DNA of 64,000 nucleotides from Gordonia iterans. GTDB lineage: Bacteria > Actinomycetota > Actinomycetes > Mycobacteriales > Mycobacteriaceae. A model generated the notes under the pieces. It saw only the letters and a list, made by a program, of their open reading frames with translations, searched no databases and was not told where the DNA came from. Each line of letters begins with the position of its first letter. The first letter of the stretch is position 1. The translations under genes were made by a program, and so were the position numbers. Shown here piece after piece: positions 18,891-27,000 of the stretch. The stretch lies in contig NZ_CP027433.1 of NCBI RefSeq assembly GCF_002993285.1, positions 1,736,001 through 1,800,000 on the forward strand. The letters are read 5' to 3'.

Positions 18891-20645
18891 ATGAGTAGCA
18901 CCGAAAACCCCAGTTCAGCTGCTAGCACTCCGGACTCGGACACCTTCGACGGGTACGGGATCGACGAGCGCGTGCGCGCAGCTCTCGACGAGGTCGGATA
19001 CGAGACTCCGTCGCCCATTCAGGCCGCCACCATTCCGCCGCTGATGGACGGCCGCGACGTCGTCGGCCTGGCGCAGACCGGAACGGGCAAGACCGCCGCC
19101 TTCGCCATTCCCATCCTGTCGAGGCTGAACACGCAGGCCAGGAAGCCGCAGGCGCTGGTGCTCGCGCCCACCCGCGAGCTGGCGCTGCAGGTGGCCGAGG
19201 CCTTCGGCCGGTACTCGTCGAAGATGCCGGAAGTGAAGGTCCTGCCGATCTACGGCGGTCAGAGCTACGGCATCCAGCTGTCCGGGCTGCGGCGCGGCGC
19301 GCAGGTGATCGTCGGTACCCCCGGCCGCGTGATCGACCACCTCGACAAGGGCACCCTGGACCTGTCCGAACTGGAGTTCCTGGTGCTCGACGAGGCCGAC
19401 GAGATGCTGTCGATGGGCTTCGCCGAAGACATCGAGCGGATCCTGGCCGACACCCCCGATCACAAGCAGGTGGCGCTGTTCTCGGCCACCATGCCGCCGA
19501 CCATCGGCCGGCTGGCGCGCAAGTACCTCAACGATCCGCAGGAAGTGAAGGTCAAGTCGCAGACCTCCACGGCGTCGAACATCACGCAGCGCTACCTGCA
19601 GGTCTCGCACCAGCGCAAGCTCGATGCGCTGACGAGAGTGCTGGAGGTCGAGGACTTCGACGGCATGATCGTCTTCGTCCGCACCAAGTCGGCGACCGAG
19701 GAACTCGCCGAACGCCTGCGCTCGCGCGGCCTGTCGGCGGCGGCGATCAACGGTGACATGGTGCAGGCGCAGCGAGAGCGCACCATCAATCAGCTCAAGG
19801 ACGGGTCGCTGGACATCCTGGTGGCCACCGACGTCGCCGCCCGCGGTCTCGACGTCGACCGGATCTCGCACGTGGTGAACTACGACATTCCGCACGACAC
19901 CGAGTCGTACGTCCATCGCATCGGCCGGACCGGCCGCGCCGGTCGCTCCGGGACCGCGTTGCTGTTCGTCTCGCCGCGCGAGCGCCACCTGTTGCGCGCC
20001 ATCGAGCGGGCGACCCGGCAGGAACTCACCGAGATCGATCTGCCCTCGGTGGAGGACGTCAACGCGCAGCGCGTGGTGAAGTTCGGCGAGTCGATCACCC
20101 GCAACCTCGAATCCGAGCACCTGGACATGTTCCGCGGTCTGATCGAGGCGTACGCCCGGGACAACGACGTCGCGATGGCCGACATCGCCGCGGCGCTGGC
20201 GCTGGAGACCCGCGACGGCGGTTTCCTGATGGCCCCGGATCCGCCCGCGGGCGACCGCCGGGAGCGGGACCGCGGCGAGCGGCGCGAGCGCACGCCCAAG
20301 AACGGCGGACGGTTCGCGACCTACCGGATCGCGGTCGGCCGCCGGCAGAAGGTGTCCCCGGGCGCCATCGTCGGCGCGATCGCCAATGAGGGCGGCCTGA
20401 CCAGGGCCGACTTCGGCAACATCAGCATCCGCGACGATTTCACGCTGGTGGAGCTCCCCGAGGATCTCGACAACGAGACCCTCGCGATGCTCAAGCACAC
20501 CCGGATCGGCAAGTATCCGATCGACATCCGCCGCGACCAGGGCCCGCCCGGGCAGCGTGGCGGTCGCAAGAGCGGCGGATACAAGGGCAAGAAGGACCAC
20601 TGGGGCAAACGGCCCCCGCGGGTCGCCGGTCGCGGTCGCGGCTGA
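18891..20645 (+). CDS. deaD: DEAD-box ATP-dependent RNA helicase (DeaD/CsdA type)
   Basis: A 584-residue helicase for ribosome assembly and RNA decay. The order of motifs is complete: Q motif (YETPSPIQAATIPPLM), AQTGTGKT, PTRELA, GTPGR, DEAD, SAT, then the second RecA domain with ATDVAARGLD and HRIGRTGRAGR. A basic linker (DRRERDRGERRERTPK, ~residue 460) leads to a DbpA-like RNA-binding domain (YRIAVGRRQKVSPGAIVGAI) and an RGG-like basic tail. I start at ATG 18891; GTG 18885 in the same frame is equally possible because no clear ribosome-binding site is present. It is divergent from fadD. DeaD proteins are often cold-inducible, but no regulatory element was seen. Confidence 0.93.
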   Translation: MSSTENPSSAASTPDSDTFDGYGIDERVRAALDEVGYETPSPIQAATIPPLMDGRDVVGLAQTGTGKTAAFAIPILSRLNTQARKPQALVLAPTRELALQVAEAFGRYSSKMPEVKVLPIYGGQSYGIQLSGLRRGAQVIVGTPGRVIDHLDKGTLDLSELEFLVLDEADEMLSMGFAEDIERILADTPDHKQVALFSATMPPTIGRLARKYLNDPQEVKVKSQTSTASNITQRYLQVSHQRKLDALTRVLEVEDFDGMIVFVRTKSATEELAERLRSRGLSAAAINGDMVQAQRERTINQLKDGSLDILVATDVAARGLDVDRISHVVNYDIPHDTESYVHRIGRTGRAGRSGTALLFVSPRERHLLRAIERATRQELTEIDLPSVEDVNAQRVVKFGESITRNLESEHLDMFRGLIEAYARDNDVAMADIAAALALETRDGGFLMAPDPPAGDRRERDRGERRERTPKNGGRFATYRIAVGRRQKVSPGAIVGAIANEGGLTRADFGNISIRDDFTLVELPEDLDNETLAMLKHTRIGKYPIDIRRDQGPPGQRGGRKSGGYKGKKDHWGKRPPRVAGRGRG

Positions 20646-20669
20646 GTCCGTCACGCCCACCGTTGCCGG

Positions 20670-21416
20670 TCAGTCGAGCAGCGCGGGCAGGCCCTGCGCG
20701 GCTGTGGTCGCCAGCCGCACGCTGATCCCGCGGAGCTCGGACGGCTCCGGGTTCACCTCGAGCACGGTGACGCCCCGCCGGGCGGCGTCTTCGGGCAGGC
20801 CCGCCGCCGGGTGCACCACGCCGCTGGTGCCCACGACGATCACCAGATCCGCTGCGGCGAACGCGTCCTCGGCGGCCGCCCACGCATCGGTCGGCAGCAA
20901 TTCGCCGAACCACACGACGCCGGGCCGGATCAGCCCGGGGCACGCCGGACACGCCGGGATCTCCGGGTCCGCAGCCCGGTCTGCGGGAAGCCCGGCGCCG
21001 CACCGCTCGCACCGCGGCGCGAACAGGCTGCCGTGCAGATGGATCGCGGGCCCGGAGCCGGACCGCTCGTGGAGGTCGTCGACGTTCTGGGTGACGACCT
21101 GAACGGTCGAGCCCTCAGCCTGCTTGCGCTCCGCGAGATGCGCGACGGCGAGGTGTCCGTCGTTCGGTTCCACCGCCCGGACGGCGGCGGCGCGTTCGGC
21201 GTACCACGACCACACGAGTGCCCGGTCCCGCTGCCACGCGCTCGGGGTGGCGAGCTGTTCCGGATCGAAGCGTTCCCACATTCCGGTCAGCGCGTCGCGG
21301 AACGTGGGGACCCCGCTCTCGGCGGACATCCCGGCACCGGAGAAGACGACGATGCGCCGCGCCCTCGCGACGGTCTCGCGCGCGACGGCGAGGTTGCCGC
21401 GGGCGGGGGGAGTCAC
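20670..21416 (-). CDS. cobB: Sirtuin-type NAD-dependent protein deacylase
   Basis: A 248-residue sirtuin. NAD-binding motifs FSGAGMSAESGVPTFRD (residue ~22) and VTQNVDDLHERSG, the catalytic His in HLHGS, and the zinc site CERCG ... CPAC are all there, plus VVWFGELLP and GTSGVVHPAAGL. Tyr/Arg residues of class III desuccinylases (YxxR) are present as SWYAERAAAVR, which suggests activity on acidic acyl groups, by inference. The start GTG (21416) overlaps the stop of the small HTH gene by four bases (GTGA), so the two are co-translated. Known targets of bacterial CobB include acetyl-CoA synthetase. Confidence 0.92.
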   Translation of the reverse strand: MTPPARGNLAVARETVARARRIVVFSGAGMSAESGVPTFRDALTGMWERFDPEQLATPSAWQRDRALVWSWYAERAAAVRAVEPNDGHLAVAHLAERKQAEGSTVQVVTQNVDDLHERSGSGPAIHLHGSLFAPRCERCGAGLPADRAADPEIPACPACPGLIRPGVVWFGELLPTDAWAAAEDAFAAADLVIVVGTSGVVHPAAGLPEDAARRGVTVLEVNPEPSELRGISVRLATTAAQGLPALLD

Positions 21417-21622
21417 CCGACCTTCCGGTACTTTTTGTGCATCGCCTGCTTGGAGACGCCCAGCAGCAGGCCGATCTCGGCCCACGACAACCCGGCGATC
21501 CGGGCCCGCCGTACCGCGACCTCTTCTTCACGCGCGAGGTCGCGGCGTAGAGCGGCGATCCGGGCCAGCTGCTCGATCGGGGTCTGATCGGCGTCGTCGG
21601 GTTCGTCGAATCCGGTCTTCAT
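21413..21622 (-). CDS. Small HTH protein coupled to the sirtuin
   Basis: A 69-residue protein. After a short acidic start (DEPDDADQTPIEQLARI) it has one helix with many charged residues and then an HTH (AGLSWAEIGLLLGVSKQAMH) ending KKYRKVG. This looks like a stand-alone HTH of the sigma-region-4/homeodomain-like sort, found as a small protein in related genomes. ATG 21622 is used; ATG 21643 would add seven residues. Neither start has a good Shine-Dalgarno sequence. The gene overlaps cobB by four bases, so a role in controlling or partnering the deacylase is plausible but unproven. Confidence 0.72.
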   Translation of the reverse strand: MKTGFDEPDDADQTPIEQLARIAALRRDLAREEEVAVRRARIAGLSWAEIGLLLGVSKQAMHKKYRKVG

Positions 21623-21689
21623 GGGACCATCGTGCGCTCTCATCGGAGTCGTCGTCAACCTATGTTGACGGATTGTGCGCTCGTGCATG

Positions 21690-22016
21690 GGGCGTTTCGA
21701 CACGCCGCCTCGCCCTTGCGGGCTCGACGGCGGCTCAACGAGCGACCGGCGGCGGCTCATCGGGCGACCGGCGGCGGCTCATCGGGCGACCGGCGGCGGC
21801 TCATCGGGCGACCGGCGGCGGCTCATCGGGCGACGGGCGGCGGCTCATCGGGCGACGGGCGGCGGCTCATCGGGCGACGGGCGGCGGCTCATCGGGCGAC
21901 GGGCGGCGGCTCATCGGGCGACAGGCGGCGGCTCATCGGGCGACCGGCGGCGGCTCGTGCGAGTCCGCTCCTTGAGCCGGTGACGAACGGAGTGAGGAGC
22001 CGTGTCGAAAGGCTGG
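21690..22016. repeat. REP-like inverted pair enclosing a ~10-copy 22-base tandem repeat
   Basis: The block starts GGCGTTTCGACACGCC (21690) and ends GAGCCGTGTCGAAAGG (~22016), so its ends are inverted copies. Inside, the unit GCGACCGGCGGCGGCTCATC plus GG repeats about 10 times from ~21742 to ~21955; early copies have GCGACC, middle copies GCGACG. No gene lies in this 400-base gap between the HTH and HIT genes. Confidence 0.88.
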
Positions 22017-22028
22017 GCGGTGCGACGA

Positions 22029-22457
22029 TCACGTGCCGCTGGGTTCGGCCAATTCGGCGCGCAGGGCGCAGGCGAGGGCGTCGGCGTCGCCGGCGCGACG
22101 GGTCAGCAATCCCTTGGCGAAGCGGAGCTTGTCGCCGGATTGGCGCGGCAGCACGTGCAGGTGCGTGTGGAACACGGTCTGGAAGGCGGCCCGGCCGTCG
22201 TTCAGCGCGAGGTTGACGCCGTCGGCGCCGAGCGCCGACTTCATCGCGGCTGCCACTCGCTGGCCGGCCTGGAACAAGCGCGCGCCGGTCTCCGGCGCCA
22301 GGTCGGCCAGGCCGGTCGAGTGCTCGCGCGGGACCAGCAGGGTGTGCCCGGCGGTGATCGGCCGGATGTCGAGGAACCCGACGAGGTGGTCGTCGTCGTA
22401 CACGATGCGGGCCGGGGCGGTGCCGGCGACGATCGCGCAGAAGATGCAGTCGCTCAT
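22029..22457 (-). CDS. HIT-family nucleotide-binding hydrolase
   Basis: A 142-residue histidine-triad protein with MSDCIFCAIVAGTAPARI (including the CxxC found in many bacterial HIT proteins) and the catalytic HTHLHVLP motif near residue 100. HIT proteins hydrolyse nucleoside phosphoramidates or dinucleotide polyphosphates. ATG 22457 is the natural start because MSDCIFC begins the family; a TTG nine bases upstream is less likely. It resembles Rv1262c-type mycobacterial proteins. It is followed by the REP-like block and stands alone. Confidence 0.88.
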   Translation of the reverse strand: MSDCIFCAIVAGTAPARIVYDDDHLVGFLDIRPITAGHTLLVPREHSTGLADLAPETGARLFQAGQRVAAAMKSALGADGVNLALNDGRAAFQTVFHTHLHVLPRQSGDKLRFAKGLLTRRAGDADALACALRAELAEPSGT

Positions 22458-22484
22458 AGGGAACAAGCCTAGGGGTGCGAACGC

Positions 22485-22520
22485 GCGAACGCGGCACCCG
22501 AGGACGGGTGCCGCGTTCGC
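22485..22520 (-). terminator. Strong stem-loop after the DUF4189 gene
   Basis: GCGAACGCGGCACCCG (22485-22500) and CGGGTGCCGCGTTCGC (22505-22520) form a perfect 16-base stem around AGGA, between the stop at 22534 and the HIT gene start. Confidence 0.8.
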
Positions 22521-22533
22521 GGGCGGGACGGGG

Positions 22534-22926
22534 TCAGCTCGAGTGGCCCGAGGTGCAGAGCCAGTCGTAGATGTACCCGCCGCCGGCGTAGTACAGCGCG
22601 TACGACTGCGCGGTCCGCAGGTTCGATGCCCCGCCGTAACCCCAGTACTGAGAGCTCTTGGCGATGGCGCCGCAGCCGTTGACCATGGCGACCACCACGC
22701 GGCAGTCCGTGTAGCCGCACGCCGCGCGGGCGGCGTTCCGGGCGCTCACGGTGTCCTGGTAGTCCCAGGCTCGGCCGGTGGCGCCGGTGGACGGGGACAG
22801 CGCGAGTGCACCGTAGTAGTTGACCGCGTGGGCGGGAGCCGGCTCGACGACGTTCGAGACGCCGAGTACCGCGCCTGCGCCGACCACGGCGAGCCCGGCA
22901 CTGACGAGACGTTTGCGGATGGACAT
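22534..22926 (-). CDS. Secreted DUF4189-domain protein
   Basis: A 130-residue protein with an N-terminal signal peptide (MSIRKRLVSAGLAVVGAGAV, likely cut after ALA-type site AHA before VNYYGAL). The mature part has the DUF4189 pattern: GALALSPSTGATGRAWDY, ARNAARAACGYTDC, VVVAMVNGCGAIA and LCTSGHSS with four cysteines likely to form two disulfides. Function of the family is unknown. ATG 22926 has AGGAG upstream. It lies 29 bases after the LprG-like lipoprotein gene in the same direction, so the two are probably cotranscribed. Confidence 0.85.
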   Translation of the reverse strand: MSIRKRLVSAGLAVVGAGAVLGVSNVVEPAPAHAVNYYGALALSPSTGATGRAWDYQDTVSARNAARAACGYTDCRVVVAMVNGCGAIAKSSQYWGYGGASNLRTAQSYALYYAGGGYIYDWLCTSGHSS

Positions 22927-22955
22927 GTCGATCTCCTGAATCTTTCTGTGCGGAC

Positions 22956-23750
22956 TCAGCCGGCGGCGGGTTCGCGAGTGGGTTCGTCGGAGGCCGGCGG
23001 AGCCGTCGGCCGGACGGTCGGGGTCTGAACACCGGTCGGCTTGGTGACCTCGGTGCTGGTGTTCCACTTCGAGATGTCGATGGTCAGCGTCGTGTCCTGA
23101 GCGGGTTCGACGAGGACACGGGCGACCTGGTTCTCGTCGGTGATCCAGACGGTGGTGTCGAGCGGATCGGTCGAGGTGGTCGCGTCCTCACCGGCGGCGC
23201 CGGTGAGGCCGGCGACGGTCTTGGCCGGGACGGTGCCGGTCACCTTGGTGGCGGTGACGCCGTCGATCTGCTCGGTGCCGTCGGTCTTGGCGCCCTCCAG
23301 GCCGCGGAGGATGCTCGGCACGCCGGTCTCCGGGTTCAGAACCTGTGCGACGTCATAGATCGAGCGTCCGTCGCCGTAGTTGATCCAGCCCTCGCCGTCG
23401 ACGTTCGCGTAGAAGGCGTTGTCGATGTAGACGAACGGCGCCTCCGCCGTCTTCCCACCCATGTTGAGCGTGGCGGTGCCCTTGCCGGACACGGTGGGTT
23501 TGGTGTTGACGTCGGCCTCGACGCCGGTGGCGTTGATGCTCTGGATGGCGCCGTCGACGGTGATCTTCAGATGTGCGCCGGTCAGCGCCTCCGTGGCGTC
23601 GGCGGCCTTGTTCAGCAGCTCGGTGGCGGCGGGGTCGGATGCCGCCGGGGTGGGCTCGGTGTCCGAATCGCTGCTGCAGGCGGTCAGCGCCAGGGCGGCA
23701 GCTGCGCCGAGGGCCACGACGGCTCCGAGAACGCGTTGGCGTCGCTTCAT
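22956..23750 (-). CDS. LprG/LppX-family lipoprotein
   Basis: A 264-residue lipoprotein. The signal peptide ends in the lipobox LTAC|SSDS (Cys ~25), so it is anchored to the outer face of the membrane. The mature domain has the LppX_LprAFG pattern (TELLNKAADATEALTGAHL, FVYIDNAFYANVDGEGW ... YDVAQVLNPETGV), a half-barrel with a lipid-binding pocket. Members move triacylated glycolipids and triacylglycerides to the cell envelope; LprG works with a P55-type pump, which is not in this window. The C-terminus is a Pro/Thr-rich tail. ATG 23750 has AAGGAG upstream. Its divergent neighbour is fas. Confidence 0.87.
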   Translation of the reverse strand: MKRRQRVLGAVVALGAAAALALTACSSDSDTEPTPAASDPAATELLNKAADATEALTGAHLKITVDGAIQSINATGVEADVNTKPTVSGKGTATLNMGGKTAEAPFVYIDNAFYANVDGEGWINYGDGRSIYDVAQVLNPETGVPSILRGLEGAKTDGTEQIDGVTATKVTGTVPAKTVAGLTGAAGEDATTSTDPLDTTVWITDENQVARVLVEPAQDTTLTIDISKWNTSTEVTKPTGVQTPTVRPTAPPASDEPTREPAAG

Positions 23751-23899
23751 TCGATTGTCTCCTTCTCGCTCAGGTAGGGAGAAACGTAGCAACTGGTCCG
23801 GACCGGAGCCATGCACTGCCCGATATTTGAGTGTTTCTACGCAATACCGCGGGGGAGTGAATATAACGATTCGATAACTATTTCTCAGGCCACGAACGG

Positions 23900-23938
23900 G
23901 CTGGTAGGCGGGGTTACTCGCCGTTCTACCAGCTGGTA
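23900..23938. promoter_or_regulatory. Probable operator in front of fas
   Basis: Between the lipoprotein gene and fas lie GCTGGTAG (23900-23907) and its inverted copy CTACCAGC (23926-23933), and the second copy runs into the palindrome TACCAGCTGGTA (23927-23938). Such overlapping half-sites fit a dimeric repressor or activator such as a FasR-like TetR protein. The rest of 23751-24057 shows no gene. Confidence 0.45.
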
Positions 23939-24057
23939 TACCTACCGGTCGACCCAAAACATGAGGGAAGCCTCACATTTGGATGTCATCATGGAGTCCG
24001 TTCGGCAGTGTCGCCGAGCAGCCCCTTCTCGCCCCGCACGTCCTTCAGGAGAGCCTC

Positions 24058-27000
24058 TTGACCCTCGACCAGTTCCGTTCCCGTTCGCGCACCGACCGAC
24101 CCGCCGCACCGGAACCGAGCCTGCTCGACCGCCTGGCTCAAGGCGAGGCTTACGCCGTGAGTTTCGGCGGTCAAGGCGGTCCCTGGCTGCCGACCTTCGC
24201 CGAAGTGGTGATCGACGCCGACCTGGAAGCGCACATGACGCAGGTGGTCGACGGCGCCCGCGAGATCCTCGCGCCCGTCGCCGAAGAGCTGGCCCGGGCC
24301 GGAGCCCGCAAGTTCGACCCGATCACCTGGATGCTCGCCCTCGACGAGGATCGCGCGGTGCCGACCGACGGCGAACTCGCCGACGCGACCCTCTCGCTCC
24401 CGGGCATCCTGCTCGCCCAGCTGGCGACCATCGCCTCGGCAGGCAAGCAGGGGCTGGACACCGCCGCGGTGCCGCCGGTCGCCGTCGTCGGGCACTCGCA
24501 GGGCGTCCTCGCCACCGAAGCCCTCGCCCGCTCCGATCAGGACCGGGACGCCGACGACGCGCAGCTCCTGGCGCTCGCCCGGCTCATCGGCGCCGCGGCG
24601 GCCCTGACCGCGCGCCGCCGCGGACTGGCCGGAACGGCGGAGGCGTCTCCGATGCTGTCCGTGTCGCAGGTGGCGCCGCAGGACGTCGAGGTGCTGCTGG
24701 CCCAGTACGTCGGCGAGCTGCCGGCCGACCAGCGGGTCGGCGCTCCCGCCGTCGCCGTCCACAACTCACGGCGGGCCGTCGTGCTTTCCGGCGCCCCCCG
24801 CCACCTCCGCGCCTTCCAGTTGCTCTGCGAGGAGAAGGCCGCCGCGTCGGCCGACGAGCGCAAGCGCAAGTTGACCGGTGGGTCGCCGTTCGCGCCGGTC
24901 TTCGAGAACGTCATGACCACCGTGCCCTTCCACCACCCCGACATGGCGCCTGCCCTCACCCTGGTCGCCGAGTGGGCGCAGCGCTGCGGCATCGACCCGG
25001 CGCTGGCGCACCGCTTCGCCGACGCCATCCTCGTCGGACACGTCGACTGGGTCTCCGAGATCGCCGAACTGGTCGCCAGCGGTGCCCGCTGGCTCCTCGA
25101 CTTCGGCCCGGCCGACGTCGCCACGCGTCTGTCGTCCTCGCTCGTCCGGGGACAGGGCGTCGGCGCGGTCCCGGTCGCCACCCGTGGCGGTCAGCGGAAC
25201 CTCTTCGTCCCCGGCAACGTGCCGGAGGTCTCGGCTCCGTGGGCGCTTTACGCGCCGCGCCTGGCCGAGCTGCCCGACGGGCGCACCGTGGTCGACACCC
25301 CCTTCACCCGGCTCACCGGCCGGTCGCCGATGATGCTGGCCGGTATGACGCCGACCACCGTCGACCCGGCGATCGTCGCCGCGGCCGCCAACGCCGGGCA
25401 CTGGGCCGAGCTGGCCGGCGGCGGTCAGGTCACCGAGGCGATCTTCGCCGAGAACGTCGATCGGCTGACCGAGCTGCTCGAGCCCGGCCGCGAAGTCCAG
25501 TTCAACTCGCTGTTCCTTGATCCGTACCTCTGGAAGCTGCAGTTGGGCGGCAAGCGCCTCGTGCAGAAGGCCCGCGCGGCCGGCGCCCCGATCGACGGCG
25601 TGATCGTGACCGCCGGCATCCCCGAACTCGATGAGGCCGTCGAACTGGTCCACGAGCTCAACGACGCGCAACTGCACTACGTCTCCTTCAAGCCCGGCAC
25701 CGTCGAGCAGATCCGGGCCGTCGTCCGCATCGCCAACGAGGTGCCCGAGTTCCCGATCATCGTGCAGGTGGAGGGCGGTCGGGCAGGCGGCCATCACTCG
25801 TGGGAAGACCTCGACGATCTGCTGCTGGCGACCTACGGCGAACTCCGGGACCGACCGAACGTCGTCATCTGCGTCGGCGGCGGCATCGGCACGCCCGAGC
25901 GCGCCGCGTCGTACCTGACCGGCGAGTGGTCGGCGCGTCACGGCTACCCGCTGATGCCGCTGGACGGCATTCTGATCGGCACCGCCGCGATGGCGACCCT
26001 GGAGGCCACCACCGCACCCGAAGTGAAGCAGATGCTGGTCGACACGGCCGGCTGCGAGGACTGGATCGGCGCCGGACACAGCGAGGCGGGCATGGCTTCG
26101 GGCCGCAGCCAGCTCGGCGCGGACATCCACGAGATCGACAACACCGCCTCCCGTTGCGGCCGGCTGCTCGACGAGGTGGCCGGCGACGCCGACGCCGTCG
26201 CCGAACGCCGCGACGAGATCATCGCGGCGATGGCCGGGACCGCCAAGCCGTACTTCGGCGACGTGGAGACCATGACCTACGGGCAGTGGCTGCGCCGCTA
26301 CGCCGAACTGGCTGTGGGCCCGGCCGGACCGGACCCGCTGCCCTGGGCAGACGTCACCTGGGAACAGCGCTTCGTCGACATGCTGCACCGTGCCGAGGCG
26401 CGCTGCACCGACCAAGACTCCGGCGCCTTCGTCTCACTGTTCGACGGCGAGATCCCCGACCCCCACGCGGCGATCGCCGAGTTGGCGGACGCCTGCCCGG
26501 AGATCGACGCCGACGTGCTGCACCCGGCCGACGTGGCCTTCTTCCTCGAGCTGTGTCGGACCCCCGGCAAGCCGGTGAACTTCGTCCCGGTGATCGACAA
26601 GGACGTGCGCCGCTGGTGGCGCAGCGACTCGCTGTGGCAGGCGCACGACGCGCGCTACCGCGCCGACGAGGTGTGCATCATTCCGGGCCCGGTCGCGGTC
26701 GCGGGCATCACGCGCGCCGACGAGCCGGTGGGCGAGTTGCTCGACCGCTTCGAGGCGTACACCGCCGACATCCTGCGCAGCGGGGGCGAGCACTCGTGGC
26801 CGGCGGACGCGCGCCGTCGGACCGGCGAGGTGACCTCTGCGGGTCCGCTCACCGTCCTGCTCGAGTCGGTCGACGTCAGCTGGGCCGGACGCATCGTGAC
26901 CAACCCGATCCGGCTGCTCGGGGACCTGGGTGCGTGGGACCTGTACGACGGCCACGCGGCCGATCACGCCCCGACCGGCGCACGGGTCGTCCTGCTCTCC

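Noticed and set aside
21742-21955. Regular repeats resembling a CRISPR array
   Set aside because: The units are contiguous 22-base tandem repeats with no spacers, and no cas genes are present.
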